Source: Neobacillus niacini
GTDB lineage: Bacteria; Bacillota; Bacilli; Bacillales; Cytobacillaceae
Direction: 5' to 3'
NCBI RefSeq assembly: GCF_030817595.1
Contig: NZ_JAUSZN010000001.1
Coordinates: 5,754,001 to 5,818,000, forward strand
Length of the DNA stretch: 64,000 nucleotides
The notes beneath the pieces are model-generated. The model did no database searches. It had not been told where the DNA came from and saw only the letters and a program-made list of their open reading frames with translations. This document shows positions 1 to 10,505 of this stretch, piece after piece (within the stretch, counting starts at the first letter, position 1; each line of letters starts with the position of its first letter). The position numbers were made by a program, and so were the translations under genes.

Positions 1-1040
1 TGGAAACAAAACAAAAGGATATTGAAATCCTTCCCCCATCCATCAATTACAGCGGGTTTTCCTTTCAAGTAGAGAAGTCTGGTATCAGATACAGCCTTGC
101 AGCCATTAAAAGTGTAGGTGCAGCAGCATTAAGAGAAATTTTTCAAGCAAGAAAAAGTAAAAGGTTTGAGGATTTATTCGATTTTTGCACGAGGGTGTCA
201 TCAAAAGCAATCAATCGAAAAACACTGGAGGTTCTCGTTCATTCTGGAAGTTTCGATGAATTTAACGAAGACCGTTCGGTTTTGCTGGCAAGTTTAGATG
301 TTGCTCTAGAGCATGCACAATTATTTAAGGTAGACGATTCAAGCCAAGTAGAGCTATTTCTTGATGAATTTCAACTTAAGCCAAAATACGTCCTTGTTGA
401 TCCTATAAGATTAGAGGATAAGCTTGCTTATGAAAAAGAGGCTCTTGGCTTTTATCTTTCAGATCACCCTGTCGCGATTTTTGAAAAAAGACTTAAAACA
501 GCTGGAGCAAATGCTTTACTTGAATTCTCGGCGAACCAAAGACGAGCTGCCGCTGGTGTGTATATAACATCTATACGGAAAATCAGAACAAAAAAAGGGG
601 ATTCCATGGCTTTCCTAAATGTAAGTGATTCAAGTGGTGAAATGGAAGCTGTTGCTTTTCCAGCAGTGTACAAAAAATATTCTCACTTGATCGAACCTGG
701 GAGGTTTGCTGTTATAGAAGGGAAAGTGGAAGAACGTGAAGGGAAGCTTCAATTCAATGTTCAACAAGCCTCTGAAATCGAGACGTGGTTGAATACAAAA
801 ACGAAGCAGGATTCAATATTATATTTAAAAATAGCCAATGAAAAACAAGACGAGCACTCCTTAAACCATTTAAAACAATTATTTAAAGCGAATTCTGGGC
901 AAACGAAAGTGGTTTTACACTATGAAACCAGCAGGAAAACGATCAGACTGGGTAGTGAGTTTATGATTCACCCTAGCGATAATCTCATGAAAGGATTACG
1001 TGATTTTCTGGGAACAGACAATGTAGTTTTAAAAGAATAA
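1..1040 (+). CDS. dnaE: DNA polymerase III subunit alpha DnaE, C-terminal part
   Basis: The open frame enters from the left edge (first full codon at 3) and gives 345 residues to the TAA stop; the 5' part is outside the window. The sequence covers the end of the helix-hairpin-helix region (SLAAIKSVGAAALREI) and then an OB-fold nucleic-acid-binding module at about residues 180-255 of the fragment (AAAGVYITSIRKIRTKKGD). DnaE is the error-prone replicative polymerase that extends lagging-strand RNA primers in Bacillaceae before handing over to PolC. Identity rests on these domains and on the next gene being ytsJ, as in B. subtilis. Confidence 0.93.
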   Translation, partial: ETKQKDIEILPPSINYSGFSFQVEKSGIRYSLAAIKSVGAAALREIFQARKSKRFEDLFDFCTRVSSKAINRKTLEVLVHSGSFDEFNEDRSVLLASLDVALEHAQLFKVDDSSQVELFLDEFQLKPKYVLVDPIRLEDKLAYEKEALGFYLSDHPVAIFEKRLKTAGANALLEFSANQRRAAAGVYITSIRKIRTKKGDSMAFLNVSDSSGEMEAVAFPAVYKKYSHLIEPGRFAVIEGKVEEREGKLQFNVQQASEIETWLNTKTKQDSILYLKIANEKQDEHSLNHLKQLFKANSGQTKVVLHYETSRKTIRLGSEFMIHPSDNLMKGLRDFLGTDNVVLKE

Positions 1041-1043
1041 TTC

Positions 1044-1071
1044 TTTACAACTCTTGCAGATGTGTTATAGT
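1044..1071 (+). promoter_or_regulatory. Probable sigma-A promoter of the malic enzyme gene
   Basis: TTTACA (1044-1049), 16-nt spacer, TATAGT (1066-1071). The FadR-type palindrome begins 17 nt after the -10 box, at about the expected transcript start, which is a typical repressor position. Confidence 0.55.
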
Positions 1072-1087
1072 GGTAAATGAAGATGGT

Positions 1088-1100
1088 GTGGTCTGACCAC
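1088..1100. promoter_or_regulatory. FadR/GntR-type operator, copy 1
   Basis: GTGGTCTGACCAC is a perfect palindrome around a central T. It fits the TGGTnnnACCA pattern known for FadR-subfamily GntR regulators (PdhR, LldR, FadR). The 11-bp core recurs exactly at 3119-3129, on the other side of the GntR regulator gene. Inference: this is the binding site of that regulator. Confidence 0.65.
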
Positions 1101-1168
1101 TAAAAAACAGACTATGATTCATTGTATTTATCGATATCTTTTTGTACTAATTGAAGGGGTGACATATC

Positions 1169-2407
1169 TTGACATTACGGGAAGAAGCACTACATATGCA
1201 TCGAATTAATAAGGGAAAGCTTGAGTCAAAATCAAAAGTACCAGTAAGAAATGCCAAGGATTTAAGTTTAGCGTATTCTCCTGGCGTTGCCGAACCGTGT
1301 AAAGATATTTATGAAAAGCCTGAAACGGTTTACGATTACACAATGAAAGGCAATATGGTTGCTGTAGTTACTGATGGTACAGCAGTGTTAGGTCTTGGTA
1401 ACATTGGACCAGAAGCTGCGCTCCCTGTAATGGAAGGGAAAGCAGTTTTATTCAAAAGCTTTGCCGGCGTCGATGCCTTCCCAATTTGTTTAAACACAAC
1501 CGATGTAGAGAAGATTATTGAAACGGTTAAGTTGCTCGAGCCAACTTTTGGCGGCGTGAATCTTGAAGATATCGCTGCACCGAATTGCTTTGTTATCGAG
1601 GAACGATTGAAAAAAGAAGCGAATATTCCTGTTTTCCATGATGATCAACATGGTACCGCTATTGTTACAGCAGCTGGTCTTGTTAACGCTCTTAAGCTGA
1701 TTGACAAAAAAATCACTGAAATCAAAGTGGTGGCAAATGGTGCTGGAGCTGCTGGAATTGCCATTATAAAATTATTACACAGCTATGGGGTTCGAGATAT
1801 TGTGATGTGTGATACGAAGGGTGCCATTTACGAAGGACGTCCGCAAGGTATGAATGACGTTAAGGCAGAGGTTGCAAAATTTACAAATCGTGATAATCTT
1901 ACTGGTAGCCTTGAAGATGTAATAAAAGGTGCTGATGTATTTATTGGTGTATCGGTTGAAGGTGCTCTAACAAAAGAAATGGTTGCTTCAATGAACAAGG
2001 ATGCAATCATATTTGCTATGGCAAACCCTAATCCAGAAATTATGCCACAGGCAGCAAAGGAAGCAGGAGCAAGAGTGGTAGGAACGGGTAGATCTGATTT
2101 TCCAAACCAGGTAAATAATGTCCTAGCCTTCCCTGGAATTTTCCGAGGTGCTCTAGATGTCCGTGCCACACACATAAACGAGGCAATGAAAGTGGCAGCC
2201 GTTGAGGCAATAGCCAGTTTAATAAATGAATCTGAATTAGATGAGGATTATGTCATCCCTGCACCATTTGATCCTCGTGTTGCTCCGGCTGTTGCTGCTG
2301 CAGTAGCAAAAGCAGCCATGGAAACAGGTGTTGCACGTATTAAGGTTGACCCTGAAGATATAAAAGAAAAAACAATGAGGCTCGCTATCATAGGTAAAAG
2401 TGAGTGA
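1169..2407 (+). CDS. ytsJ: Malic enzyme, YtsJ type
   Basis: Oxidatively decarboxylates malate to pyruvate, yielding NADPH in the YtsJ branch. At 412 aa it is the short bacterial form lacking the phosphotransacetylase tail. Visible motifs: the malic-enzyme signature SLAYSPGVAEPCKDI near residue 35, a substrate/metal region VTDGTAVLGLGNIGPEA near residue 65, and a Rossmann dinucleotide loop VVANGAGAAGIA near residue 190. The TTG start at 1169 is chosen because GAAGGGGTG lies 7 nt upstream and the N-terminus MTLREEALHMH matches the family. The stop is 7 nt before the regulator gene, so the two are probably cotranscribed and autoregulated through the upstream palindrome. Confidence 0.93.
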   Translation: MTLREEALHMHRINKGKLESKSKVPVRNAKDLSLAYSPGVAEPCKDIYEKPETVYDYTMKGNMVAVVTDGTAVLGLGNIGPEAALPVMEGKAVLFKSFAGVDAFPICLNTTDVEKIIETVKLLEPTFGGVNLEDIAAPNCFVIEERLKKEANIPVFHDDQHGTAIVTAAGLVNALKLIDKKITEIKVVANGAGAAGIAIIKLLHSYGVRDIVMCDTKGAIYEGRPQGMNDVKAEVAKFTNRDNLTGSLEDVIKGADVFIGVSVEGALTKEMVASMNKDAIIFAMANPNPEIMPQAAKEAGARVVGTGRSDFPNQVNNVLAFPGIFRGALDVRATHINEAMKVAAVEAIASLINESELDEDYVIPAPFDPRVAPAVAAAVAKAAMETGVARIKVDPEDIKEKTMRLAIIGKSE

Positions 2408-2414
2408 TTGTTAA

Positions 2415-3038
2415 GTGACGAATACTAAAGTATATCTTGAGATTGTGAAACAGCTAAGAGAGATGATAGCTGCAGATAATTTGAAATCTGGAGATAAAAT
2501 CCCATCTGAACGGGAATTATCAGAGCGCCTGAATGTCGGGCGCTCTTCCGTTCGGGAAGCATTAAGAGCATTAGAACTATTAGGCTTAATTGAAACGAGA
2601 CGCGGTGAAGGCACCTTTATACGCGATTTTCGAGGAAATCAACTTGTACAGCTGCTTGGGACCTTTATTCTTCAAGATGAAAAGGCAAAGTTAGACGTTA
2701 TTGAAACAAAGAACCTAATAGAAATGGATCTTCTTCGGTTAGTCCTAAATCGAGCTGATGAAAAGCAGGTAGTAAAGCTAAAAAGCTTGGTAGAAGCCAA
2801 ACAATTAAATGATGATCAATTCTTTTATGAACTTATTGAACTAGCAGACAATTATCTGTTTTCAAGAATATGGTTAATATTAAAGGACTATCACCATTCT
2901 TTGAGTTTACAAAACGAAGAGTACAATCGTGATAGCTATTTAATGTTAATCGAAGCCTTGATTGGAAAAGATGAGGAAAAAATATTATCTGTTTATCGCA
3001 AATTAAGAAATTTGTCTATTTTAACCGACAAATACTAA
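2415..3038 (+). CDS. GntR-family transcriptional regulator, FadR subfamily
   Basis: A 207-aa protein with an N-terminal GntR winged helix (residues ~5-70; SGDKIPSERELSERLNVGRS is the helix-turn-helix) and an all-helical effector domain resembling a short FCD domain. The GTG start directly follows the malic enzyme stop, with only a weak ribosome site (AAAGTGAG), suggesting coupled translation. It is flanked by identical TGGTCTGACCA palindromes in front of ytsJ and in front of accD. Inference: it controls its own operon and acetyl-CoA carboxylase, linking malate/pyruvate supply to malonyl-CoA formation. The ligand is unknown. B. subtilis lacks a regulator at this position. Confidence 0.85.
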   Translation: MTNTKVYLEIVKQLREMIAADNLKSGDKIPSERELSERLNVGRSSVREALRALELLGLIETRRGEGTFIRDFRGNQLVQLLGTFILQDEKAKLDVIETKNLIEMDLLRLVLNRADEKQVVKLKSLVEAKQLNDDQFFYELIELADNYLFSRIWLILKDYHHSLSLQNEEYNRDSYLMLIEALIGKDEEKILSVYRKLRNLSILTDKY

Positions 3039-3082
3039 CAGATTTTGAAGTATTTTTCCTTTATAGTGATAGACAAGCAATC

Positions 3083-3110
3083 AAGCCCAATTGGATGTGG
3101 GCATTTTTAG
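3083..3110 (+). terminator. Weak terminator after the GntR gene
   Basis: Short stem GCCCA/TGGGC with an 8-nt loop, followed by ATTTTTAGTTTTT. It sits just before the second FadR-type operator, so accD probably has its own regulated promoter. I could not identify a convincing -35/-10 pair for it. Confidence 0.5.
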
Positions 3111-3118
3111 TTTTTGGG

Positions 3119-3129
3119 TGGTCTGACCA
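3119..3129. promoter_or_regulatory. FadR/GntR-type operator, copy 2 (accDA)
   Basis: TGGTCTGACCA, identical to the core of the site at 1088-1100, lies 110 nt upstream of the accD start. Exact recurrence of an 11-bp palindrome on both sides of a FadR-type regulator strongly suggests a shared operator. Confidence 0.65.
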
Positions 3130-3239
3130 ATTATCGAGGTTAGGTTTGAATTGTCATTATTTAAGGCAAGACTTCAAATAAAGAATGATAAAAAAACTTG
3201 CCGATTGGCAGATTTTTCGAACAAGGAGGTTTGGACAAA

Positions 3240-4115
3240 TTGCTTAAAGACCTTTTTACAAAAAATACGGTAAAAAAGAAAAAATACGCAACGATTCCTA
3301 CTGAGGCTGCTAAAAGTGATGTACCTGAAGGGATTATGACTAAATGTCCATCATGTAAGACGATAATGTATACGAAAGAATTAAATAAAAATTTGAAAGT
3401 ATGTCTACATTGTGGATATCACTTTGCCATGAACGCAAAGGAGCGTATCATCAGCTTTTTAGATGAAGACAGCTTCATTGAAATAGACGAAAACATGGTT
3501 TCCGAGAATCCATTAAACTTCCCGGATTACCTGGAAAAAGTAGAAAAAGACCGTCAGAAAACGAAGATTAATGAGGCAGTCGTAACAGGCTCGGGAAGTG
3601 TTAACGGAAATAAAGTTGTATTGGCTATTATGGATTCTACTTTTAGAATGGGTAGTATGGGTTCTGTTGTAGGTGAAAAAATAACTCGTGCGATCGAAAA
3701 AGCTGATGAAATGTCAGTGCCGTTTATTATTTTTACTGCCTCTGGCGGTGCTAGAATGCAAGAAGGCGTCCTCAGCTTAATGCAAATGGCGAAAACAAGT
3801 GTGGCATTAAAGAGATTTAGTGAAAATGGCGGACTTATTATTTCGATTATGACGCATCCTACAACTGGCGGTGTTTCTGCAAGCTTTGCATCATTGGGAG
3901 ACTATAACTTTGCAGAACCAGGTGCATTAATCGGTTTTGCAGGGCGTAGAGTTATTGAACAATCCATTCGTGAGGAATTGCCTGAGGATTTTCAAACAGC
4001 GGAGTTTCTCTTAAAGCATGGTCAACTGGACGCGATTATTACTCGTCCAGATTTAGTTGATAAAATCACAAACTTACTCGAAATTCATCAACCTGGAGGT
4101 GAGCTCGAATGGTAG
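3240..4115 (+). CDS. accD: Acetyl-CoA carboxylase carboxyltransferase subunit beta
   Basis: Beta half of the carboxyltransferase that moves carboxyl from biotin-carboxyl carrier to acetyl-CoA, giving malonyl-CoA for fatty acid synthesis. The open frame extends to 3198, but I place the start at TTG 3240: AAGGAGG (3223-3229) is 10 nt upstream and the resulting MLKDLFTK resembles the N-terminus of B. subtilis AccD. Length 291 aa. A C4 zinc ribbon (CPSCKT...CLHCGYHF, residues ~36-57) precedes the crotonase-like core ([19 protein letters not shown]). It overlaps accA by 7 nt, so translation is coupled. Confidence 0.95.
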   Translation: MLKDLFTKNTVKKKKYATIPTEAAKSDVPEGIMTKCPSCKTIMYTKELNKNLKVCLHCGYHFAMNAKERIISFLDEDSFIEIDENMVSENPLNFPDYLEKVEKDRQKTKINEAVVTGSGSVNGNKVVLAIMDSTFRMGSMGSVVGEKITRAIEKADEMSVPFIIFTASGGARMQEGVLSLMQMAKTSVALKRFSENGGLIISIMTHPTTGGVSASFASLGDYNFAEPGALIGFAGRRVIEQSIREELPEDFQTAEFLLKHGQLDAIITRPDLVDKITNLLEIHQPGGELEW

Positions 4116-5083
4116 GGGAATTAGAATTTGAACGCCCAGTCGTGCAATTAAGAAATAAAATTGCCGAACTTAAAGAGTTTACCAAAACTGCAGATGTGGA
4201 CTTATCATCCGAAATTGAAAAGTTAGAATTACGACTTGAAAAGCTTGAAAAAGATATTTATAACAATATAAAGCCATGGGACCGTGTTCAAATTGCCAGA
4301 CATCCAAATAGACCGACTACATTAGATTATATCTCTAATCTATTTGACGGTTTCTTTGAATGTCACGGAGACAGAACATTTGGTGATGATGAAGCTATTG
4401 TCGGCGGTGTTGCAAGGTTCCGCGGGCTTCCAGTAACCGTCATTGGTCATCAAAGAGGAAAAGACACCAAAGAAAATATCCGCAGGAACTTTGGAATGCC
4501 ACATCCTGAAGGCTATAGAAAAGCACTTCGTCTAATGAAGCAGGCGGATAAATTTAATCGTCCTATCATTTGTTTTATTGATACAAAAGGTGCCTACCCA
4601 GGAAAGGCTGCAGAAGAACGGGGACAAAGTGAAGCCATTGCCCGTAACCTATTTGAAATGGCCGGTCTTAAGGTTCCAGTTATTTGCATCGTTATTGGCG
4701 AGGGTGGAAGTGGTGGTGCGCTCGCATTAGGGGTGGGTAACCGCATGTACATGCTCGAGAATTCTACGTATTCTGTTATTTCACCAGAAGGTGCTGCTGC
4801 TATATTATGGAAGGATTCTGCACTGGCAAAGAAAGCAGCGGAGTCCATGAAAATAACAGCACCAGACCTAAAGGAACTGGGAATCATCGATGATATAATC
4901 CCAGAAATTAAGGGTGGAGCACATAAAGACGTTAAGGGTCAATCAGAAGCAATTGACAATTTCCTGAAGAAATCTTTAAAGGAACTTTTAGAACTCTCAG
5001 AAGAGGAACTTATTGCAGATCGCTATAATCGATTTAGAACGATTGGTGAATACTCATTTATTAAGGATTATATTAAAATTTAA
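4109..5083 (+). CDS. accA: Acetyl-CoA carboxylase carboxyltransferase subunit alpha
   Basis: Alpha half of the carboxyltransferase; forms the alpha2beta2 enzyme with AccD. 324 aa, normal length. An N-terminal coiled helix ([21 protein letters not shown]) precedes the catalytic fold with [15 protein letters not shown] and the glycine-rich [15 protein letters not shown] turn. The ATG lies inside the accD 3' end with GGAGGT 8 nt upstream, and a strong terminator follows, closing the accDA unit. Confidence 0.96.
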   Translation: MVGELEFERPVVQLRNKIAELKEFTKTADVDLSSEIEKLELRLEKLEKDIYNNIKPWDRVQIARHPNRPTTLDYISNLFDGFFECHGDRTFGDDEAIVGGVARFRGLPVTVIGHQRGKDTKENIRRNFGMPHPEGYRKALRLMKQADKFNRPIICFIDTKGAYPGKAAEERGQSEAIARNLFEMAGLKVPVICIVIGEGGSGGALALGVGNRMYMLENSTYSVISPEGAAAILWKDSALAKKAAESMKITAPDLKELGIIDDIIPEIKGGAHKDVKGQSEAIDNFLKKSLKELLELSEEELIADRYNRFRTIGEYSFIKDYIKI

Positions 5084-5107
5084 AACGTGCTCTAAGAGCA
5101 CGTTTTT
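5084..5107 (+). terminator. Terminator after accA
   Basis: AACGTGCTC-TAA-GAGCACGTT followed by a T run; perfect 9-bp stem beginning right at the stop codon. Confidence 0.88.
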
Positions 5108-5330
5108 GTATTTGGGACTTACTTCCTTTTTCACATTTATGTCAAAAATTATCCAATAAGTGTAAATGACTGCGTTTCCATTTCTTGGTTAAGCGGTTTC
5201 AGTTTACAGATTATTTCGCCTATTGTTTTTACTAATATGATTGAGTTGTTATAGGGGTCTCTTTAGTGGTATTTTATAAATATTACCGGCTTTTTAGTTT
5301 ATAATAAATGAAGTACACGTATAAAGATAA

Positions 5331-6338
<1,008 letters not shown>

Positions 6339-6373
6339 TTTAGTACTAGTTGAAATATAGGAGGAAACAAAGA

Positions 6374-8137
6374 ATGTTACGTAAAACGAAAATCGTCTGT
6401 ACGATTGGCCCTGCTAGTGAGAGTGTAGAAAAGTTAACCCAATTAATTGAATCCGGTATGAATGTAGCACGCTTAAATTTTTCCCATGGTGACTTTGAAG
6501 AGCATGGACAGCGAATTCAAAATATCCGTGAAGCTTCTAAACGAACAGGGAAGACTGTGGCCATTCTACTTGATACAAAAGGTCCAGAAATCCGCACGAA
6601 TAATATGGTAAATGGTGCAATTGAACTTAAATCAGGGGAAAATATTATTGTTTCGATGACTGAAGTCGAAGGTACAACTGAAAAGTTTTCCATTACATAC
6701 CCAGGATTAATCGATGATGTTCATGTGGGCTCTAAAATATTATTAGATGATGGTTTAATCGGCCTAGAAGTCCTTAATATTGATAAAGCACAAAATGAAA
6801 TTCAAACAAAAATCCTTAATAGCGGGACATTGAAGAATAAAAAGGGTGTCAACGTACCAGGAGTATCGGTCAAACTTCCAGGTATTACTGAAAAAGACAC
6901 AAATGATATCATTTTTGGAATTGAACAGGGTGTTGATTTTATTGCTGCTTCTTTTGTACGCCGTGCAAGTGACGTAATGGAAATTCGTCAGTTATTAGAG
7001 GAAAAGCAAGCTACACACATCGATATTATCCCTAAGATTGAAAATCAAGAAGGCGTCGATAACATTGATGAAATCCTTGAAATATCTGACGGTTTAATGG
7101 TCGCACGTGGAGATCTAGGTGTAGAAATACCAGCTGAAGAAGTACCACTTGTACAAAAAATGTTAATCAAGAAGTGTAATGCACATGGTAAGCCTGTTAT
7201 TACTGCTACACAAATGCTTGATTCCATGCAGCGTAATCCGCGCCCAACACGTGCCGAGGCTAGTGATGTTGCGAATGCAATCTTTGATGGTACAGATGCT
7301 ATCATGTTATCTGGTGAAACAGCCGCTGGAATCTACCCTGTTGAAGCTGTACAAACCATGCATAATATTGCGTCTAGAGCAGAACAAGCATTAGATCATA
7401 AAGAAATTTTATCAGCACGTAGTAAAAATACCGAACACAATCTTACAGACGCCATTGGTCAGTCTGTTGCACATACAGCACTAAATCTTGATGTAAATGC
7501 AATTGTTACACCAACTGAAAGCGGTCATACTGCTAGGATGATAGCAAAATACCGTACAAAGGCACCAATCGTGGCAGTTACGTACAATGAGCAAATCTGC
7601 CGCCGTTTAGCGCTTGTATGGGGTGTATATCCTAAGCTTGGAAGAATCTGCGGCTCTACGGATGAAATGCTGGATAGTGCTGTTGAGGAAAGTGTAAATA
7701 GCGGTCTTGTTAAACATGGTGACTTAGTTGTCATTACTGCTGGTGTACCAGTTGGCGAAGCTGGAACAACGAACCTAATGAAAATTCATGTTGTTGGGGA
7801 TATTATTGCGAGAGCTCAAGGAATCGGTCGTAAATCTGCTTTTGGTAAAGTGGTTATTGCCCATAATGCAGGGGAAGCCATTCAGAAAGTTAAACCAGGT
7901 TCCATTTTAGTTACGCTTGGTTCAGACCGTGATATGGTACCAGCGATTGAAAAATGTGCGGCTCTAATTACTCAAGAGGGCGGGTTAACAAGCCATGCAG
8001 CAGTAGTTGGTCTAAACCTTGGTATTCCTGTTATTGTTGGTGTGGAAAAGGCACTTGAGTTATTTACTGATGGCCAAGAAATCACAGTAGACGCAACAAG
8101 AGGTGTCATTTATAACGGGCACGCTAGTGTATTATAG
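6374..8137 (+). CDS. pyk: Pyruvate kinase with C-terminal PEP-utilising-like domain
   Basis: Converts phosphoenolpyruvate and ADP to pyruvate and ATP. ATG 6374 follows GGAGGAAAC and gives [17 protein letters not shown], the standard N-terminus; the upstream in-frame ATG has no ribosome site. 587 aa: the catalytic barrel with the MLDSM and ARGDLGVE segments, the alpha/beta C domain, then an extra domain from about residue 475 ending [21 protein letters not shown]. That tail, resembling the PEP-synthase phosphohistidine domain, is typical of Bacillus/Geobacillus enzymes. Confidence 0.96.
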   Translation: MLRKTKIVCTIGPASESVEKLTQLIESGMNVARLNFSHGDFEEHGQRIQNIREASKRTGKTVAILLDTKGPEIRTNNMVNGAIELKSGENIIVSMTEVEGTTEKFSITYPGLIDDVHVGSKILLDDGLIGLEVLNIDKAQNEIQTKILNSGTLKNKKGVNVPGVSVKLPGITEKDTNDIIFGIEQGVDFIAASFVRRASDVMEIRQLLEEKQATHIDIIPKIENQEGVDNIDEILEISDGLMVARGDLGVEIPAEEVPLVQKMLIKKCNAHGKPVITATQMLDSMQRNPRPTRAEASDVANAIFDGTDAIMLSGETAAGIYPVEAVQTMHNIASRAEQALDHKEILSARSKNTEHNLTDAIGQSVAHTALNLDVNAIVTPTESGHTARMIAKYRTKAPIVAVTYNEQICRRLALVWGVYPKLGRICGSTDEMLDSAVEESVNSGLVKHGDLVVITAGVPVGEAGTTNLMKIHVVGDIIARAQGIGRKSAFGKVVIAHNAGEAIQKVKPGSILVTLGSDRDMVPAIEKCAALITQEGGLTSHAAVVGLNLGIPVIVGVEKALELFTDGQEITVDATRGVIYNGHASVL

Positions 8138-8144
8138 AATCAGA

Positions 8145-8170
8145 AAGAAGGGATTTCCCTTCTTTTTTTC
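8145..8170 (+). terminator. Terminator after pyk
   Basis: AAGAAGGGA-TT-TCCCTTCTT stem followed by a long T run, 8 nt after the pyk stop. Confidence 0.88.
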
Positions 8171-8218
8171 TTTCTTCGATGTATAATAGATAAAAGCTTG
8201 TTTGAAGGGGATGGAACA

Positions 8219-8605
8219 ATGCGCTATTTAGCTTTATTAATTATTGTAATACCCGCAATAGATATCGGATTCCTGCTGTTATCAGGTAAAACAATAGGAT
8301 TTTTGCCAACCCTAGCTTTTATCATTCTAACAGGAGTAATCGGTGCCTATTTGGCCAAGAGAGAAGGATTGCAGACTATAAAAAAAGCTCAAGAACAGCT
8401 TGCACATGGTCAACTCCCTGGTGAATCTGTCCTGGATGGTATTTGTATTTTAATTGGAGGAACCCTGCTGTTAACACCTGGATTTATTACGGATTTATTT
8501 GGATTTTTATTGTTATTCCCTCCATCTAGAAAGCCCTTTAAATTGTTGATCATTAACGCTTTTCGAAAGAGAATACAAAAGGGGAACATAAAAATTATCA
8601 AATAA
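8219..8605 (+). CDS. fxsA: FxsA family membrane protein
   Basis: 128-aa protein with three or four hydrophobic segments and a basic tail (RKRIQKGNIKIIK). FxsA in E. coli is known for relieving F-plasmid exclusion of phage T7; the cellular role in Bacillus is unknown. ATG 8219 (MRYLALLIIVIPAIDIGF) follows GAAGGGG, and the open frame upstream is ignored. A TATAAT lies at 8182-8187. Position after pyk and before ytvI is as in B. subtilis (ytzA). Confidence 0.85.
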   Translation: MRYLALLIIVIPAIDIGFLLLSGKTIGFLPTLAFIILTGVIGAYLAKREGLQTIKKAQEQLAHGQLPGESVLDGICILIGGTLLLTPGFITDLFGFLLLFPPSRKPFKLLIINAFRKRIQKGNIKIIK

Positions 8606-8639
8606 AAACGTCAACTTCCAGAGGAGGTTGACGTTTTTA
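8606..8639. terminator. Bidirectional terminator between fxsA and ytvI
   Basis: AAAACGTCAACTTCC / GGAGGTTGACGTTTT: a 15-bp stem (one G-T pair) with T runs on both strands, between convergent genes. Confidence 0.9.
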
Positions 8640-8643
8640 CGTA

Positions 8644-9756
8644 TTAGCCTTTAATAAATGTCCATATATCGTGAAACACATTTGCTCGATAGAGTGTGTT
8701 AATAATGACGAGAGTCACAGGTCCTAAAATAAGTCCAAGAAAGCCAACTAATTTAAATCCTACGAATAAGGCGATTAGTGTGGCTAATGGATCAAGACCA
8801 ATATTAGACGATAGTATTTTTGGCTCCATAATCTGTCTTTGCACGATTACCAGTAAATATAGGACTCCTAAACCTATTGCAAGACTAATATCACCTGCAA
8901 TCACCTCATAAATAATCCATGGTACAAAAACAGCTCCGGTACCAAGGTATGGAATAATGTCCACGATACCTGTTATTAAAGCGATGGTAATCGCGTAATC
9001 AACGCGAAGTACAAGCAGCCCAATAAGTATAATAACCGTTGTAATGGAAATTAGGGTTAATTGGGCCTTAAGAAAACCAAATAAAGCTTTCTGTAAATCT
9101 ACGAACACAGTTTTCCCGCTTGTTTTAGCTTTCTCAGGTAAAATGGAACTGCTAATACGTGAAAGTCTGTACCAATCCTTACTAATAAAAAAGGTTGCTA
9201 AAAAGGAGAAAATTAATACAGTTGCAGCATTTGGGAACCATGATAAGATGACTGGTATGTTGCCAAAAAGGTTTTGAATAAAGTTTCCAGCATTTGTTCC
9301 AATGGTAGAGCCAACGTTTTTAATATTAGATATGATTGTGTTTTGCTGCCCATCTTCTAATTGGTTAAACATACTTGTTAATTGATTATAAAGAGGGATA
9401 ATTTGTGCAGTTATATACTCCTCGATATAGCCGATTAAGGTATCCAAATGCTCAGGGACAACGCGGGCAAGATAATTTGCACCGGAAACCAATTCAGCTA
9501 CTAAAAGTGTAACTAAACCTGCAACGAAGGCAAAAATGATAATTAATGCCACAAAAACAGCTAATCCACGGTGCATTCGAAGTTTTTGCTCAAAAATGTT
9601 AACAATTGGGTTAATAAAAAAGGCAATTACTAAGCCAATAAGAAATGGATAGGTCACTTTTGACAAATAATAAAATGTTAGAAGCGCTAGAAAAACAATG
9701 CTAATCACTAAAATGAATCTAAAGGATCGATACAAGTACTTTTTATCCAATAACAT
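8644..9756 (-). CDS. ytvI: Sporulation-associated membrane protein YtvI, AI-2E transporter family
   Basis: 370 aa, very hydrophobic, with about seven or eight membrane segments and the family's C-terminal signature region (VDIIPYLGTGAVFVPW near residue 265; SSNIGLDPLATLIALFVGFKL near residue 315). It belongs to the AI-2E/PerM (UPF0118) exporters; YtvI is annotated as a sporulation membrane protein in Bacillus, with no proven substrate. Start ATG at 9754-9756 with AAGGAGG just upstream on the minus strand. Convergent with fxsA. Confidence 0.88.
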   Translation of the reverse strand: MLLDKKYLYRSFRFILVISIVFLALLTFYYLSKVTYPFLIGLVIAFFINPIVNIFEQKLRMHRGLAVFVALIIIFAFVAGLVTLLVAELVSGANYLARVVPEHLDTLIGYIEEYITAQIIPLYNQLTSMFNQLEDGQQNTIISNIKNVGSTIGTNAGNFIQNLFGNIPVILSWFPNAATVLIFSFLATFFISKDWYRLSRISSSILPEKAKTSGKTVFVDLQKALFGFLKAQLTLISITTVIILIGLLVLRVDYAITIALITGIVDIIPYLGTGAVFVPWIIYEVIAGDISLAIGLGVLYLLVIVQRQIMEPKILSSNIGLDPLATLIALFVGFKLVGFLGLILGPVTLVIINTLYRANVFHDIWTFIKG

Positions 9757-9851
9757 GCCTCCTTAACCAGTCAGATAGGTAGCTCTAGTTTAACATTTTT
9801 TGTACAATTCTGCATGATTTACCCTATTGTAAGAAGGAAGGATGGAAATAT

Positions 9852-10313
9852 ATGTTTAATCAGCCATTATTGTTTTTAATACTGCTTTTAGTCATTGGAC
9901 TTATCGCAAAAAATAACTCATTATTAATTGCGATTGTCGTTTTACTCATATTAAAATTAAGCGGGCTTGAAACAAAGTCCTTTACCTTTATACAAAGTAA
10001 AGGGATTAACTGGGGAGTTACGGTTATCACTATCGCAGTTTTAGCTCCAATTGCATCGGGTGAAATTGGTTTTAAAGATTTGACTGGTGCCTTTAAATCA
10101 CCGCTGGCCTGGGTAGCTCTTATTTCAGGCATGGCTGTTGCATTATTAGCAAAGGGTGGAGTATCTCTCTTACAAAATGATCCGCATATTACAACAGCGC
10201 TTGTACTAGGGACTATTCTATCCGTTTCCATATTCAAAGGAGTGGCTGTAGGCCCTCTTATTGGCGCAGGAATAGCCTATACAGCGATGAAAATAATTGA
10301 TTTTTTTAGTTAG
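9852..10313 (+). CDS. ytwI: DUF441 family membrane protein YtwI
   Basis: 153 aa, four or five predicted membrane helices, with the DUF441/UPF0756 features GINWGVTVITIAVLAPIASG and KGVAVGPLIGAGIAY. Function unknown. ATG 9852 has AAGGAAGGATG ahead of it. It lies between ytvI and citZ as in B. subtilis, with its own short upstream region shared divergently with ytvI. Confidence 0.85.
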   Translation: MFNQPLLFLILLLVIGLIAKNNSLLIAIVVLLILKLSGLETKSFTFIQSKGINWGVTVITIAVLAPIASGEIGFKDLTGAFKSPLAWVALISGMAVALLAKGGVSLLQNDPHITTALVLGTILSVSIFKGVAVGPLIGAGIAYTAMKIIDFFS

Positions 10314-10359
10314 CTTTTTTGTGAAATAATATTTTTTTGAACTTTTCAGCCCCTTTTCA

Positions 10360-10388
10360 TTCACAAAAATCTGATAATTGTTTATAAT
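10360..10388 (+). promoter_or_regulatory. Sigma-A promoter of citZ
   Basis: TTCACA (10360-10365), 17-nt spacer, TATAAT (10383-10388). It predicts a transcript start near 10395 and a long leader of about 270 nt before citZ. Confidence 0.75.
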
Positions 10389-10394
10389 AGGACT

Positions 10395-10408
10395 TGAAAG
10401 CGCATCCT
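10395..10408 (+). promoter_or_regulatory. Possible CcpA cre half-site at the citZ transcript start
   Basis: TGAAAGCGCATCCT matches the left half of the cre consensus (TGWAANCG) but departs in the right half. Carbon catabolite repression of citZ by CcpA is established in B. subtilis, and the position over +1 is suitable. The imperfect match limits confidence. Confidence 0.35.
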
Positions 10409-10450
10409 TTTTTACATAAGTCACATAAATATGCTAGATTACTTGTAAAG

Positions 10451-10505
10451 TAACTTTTTATTAAATAAAAGTTATTCCGCTTGCTGGATTTTTTCCGAGC
10501 AAGCG
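10451..10505 (+). promoter_or_regulatory. Tandem hairpins in the citZ 5' leader
   Basis: Two stem-loops in the predicted leader: TAACTTTT/AAAAGTTA (10451-10474) and CGCTTGCT/AGCAAGCG with an inner GGA/TCC (10478-10505). Neither has a T run after it, so they are not terminators. In B. subtilis, aconitase binds the citZ leader RNA, so these are candidate targets; that assignment is inference. Confidence 0.5.
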
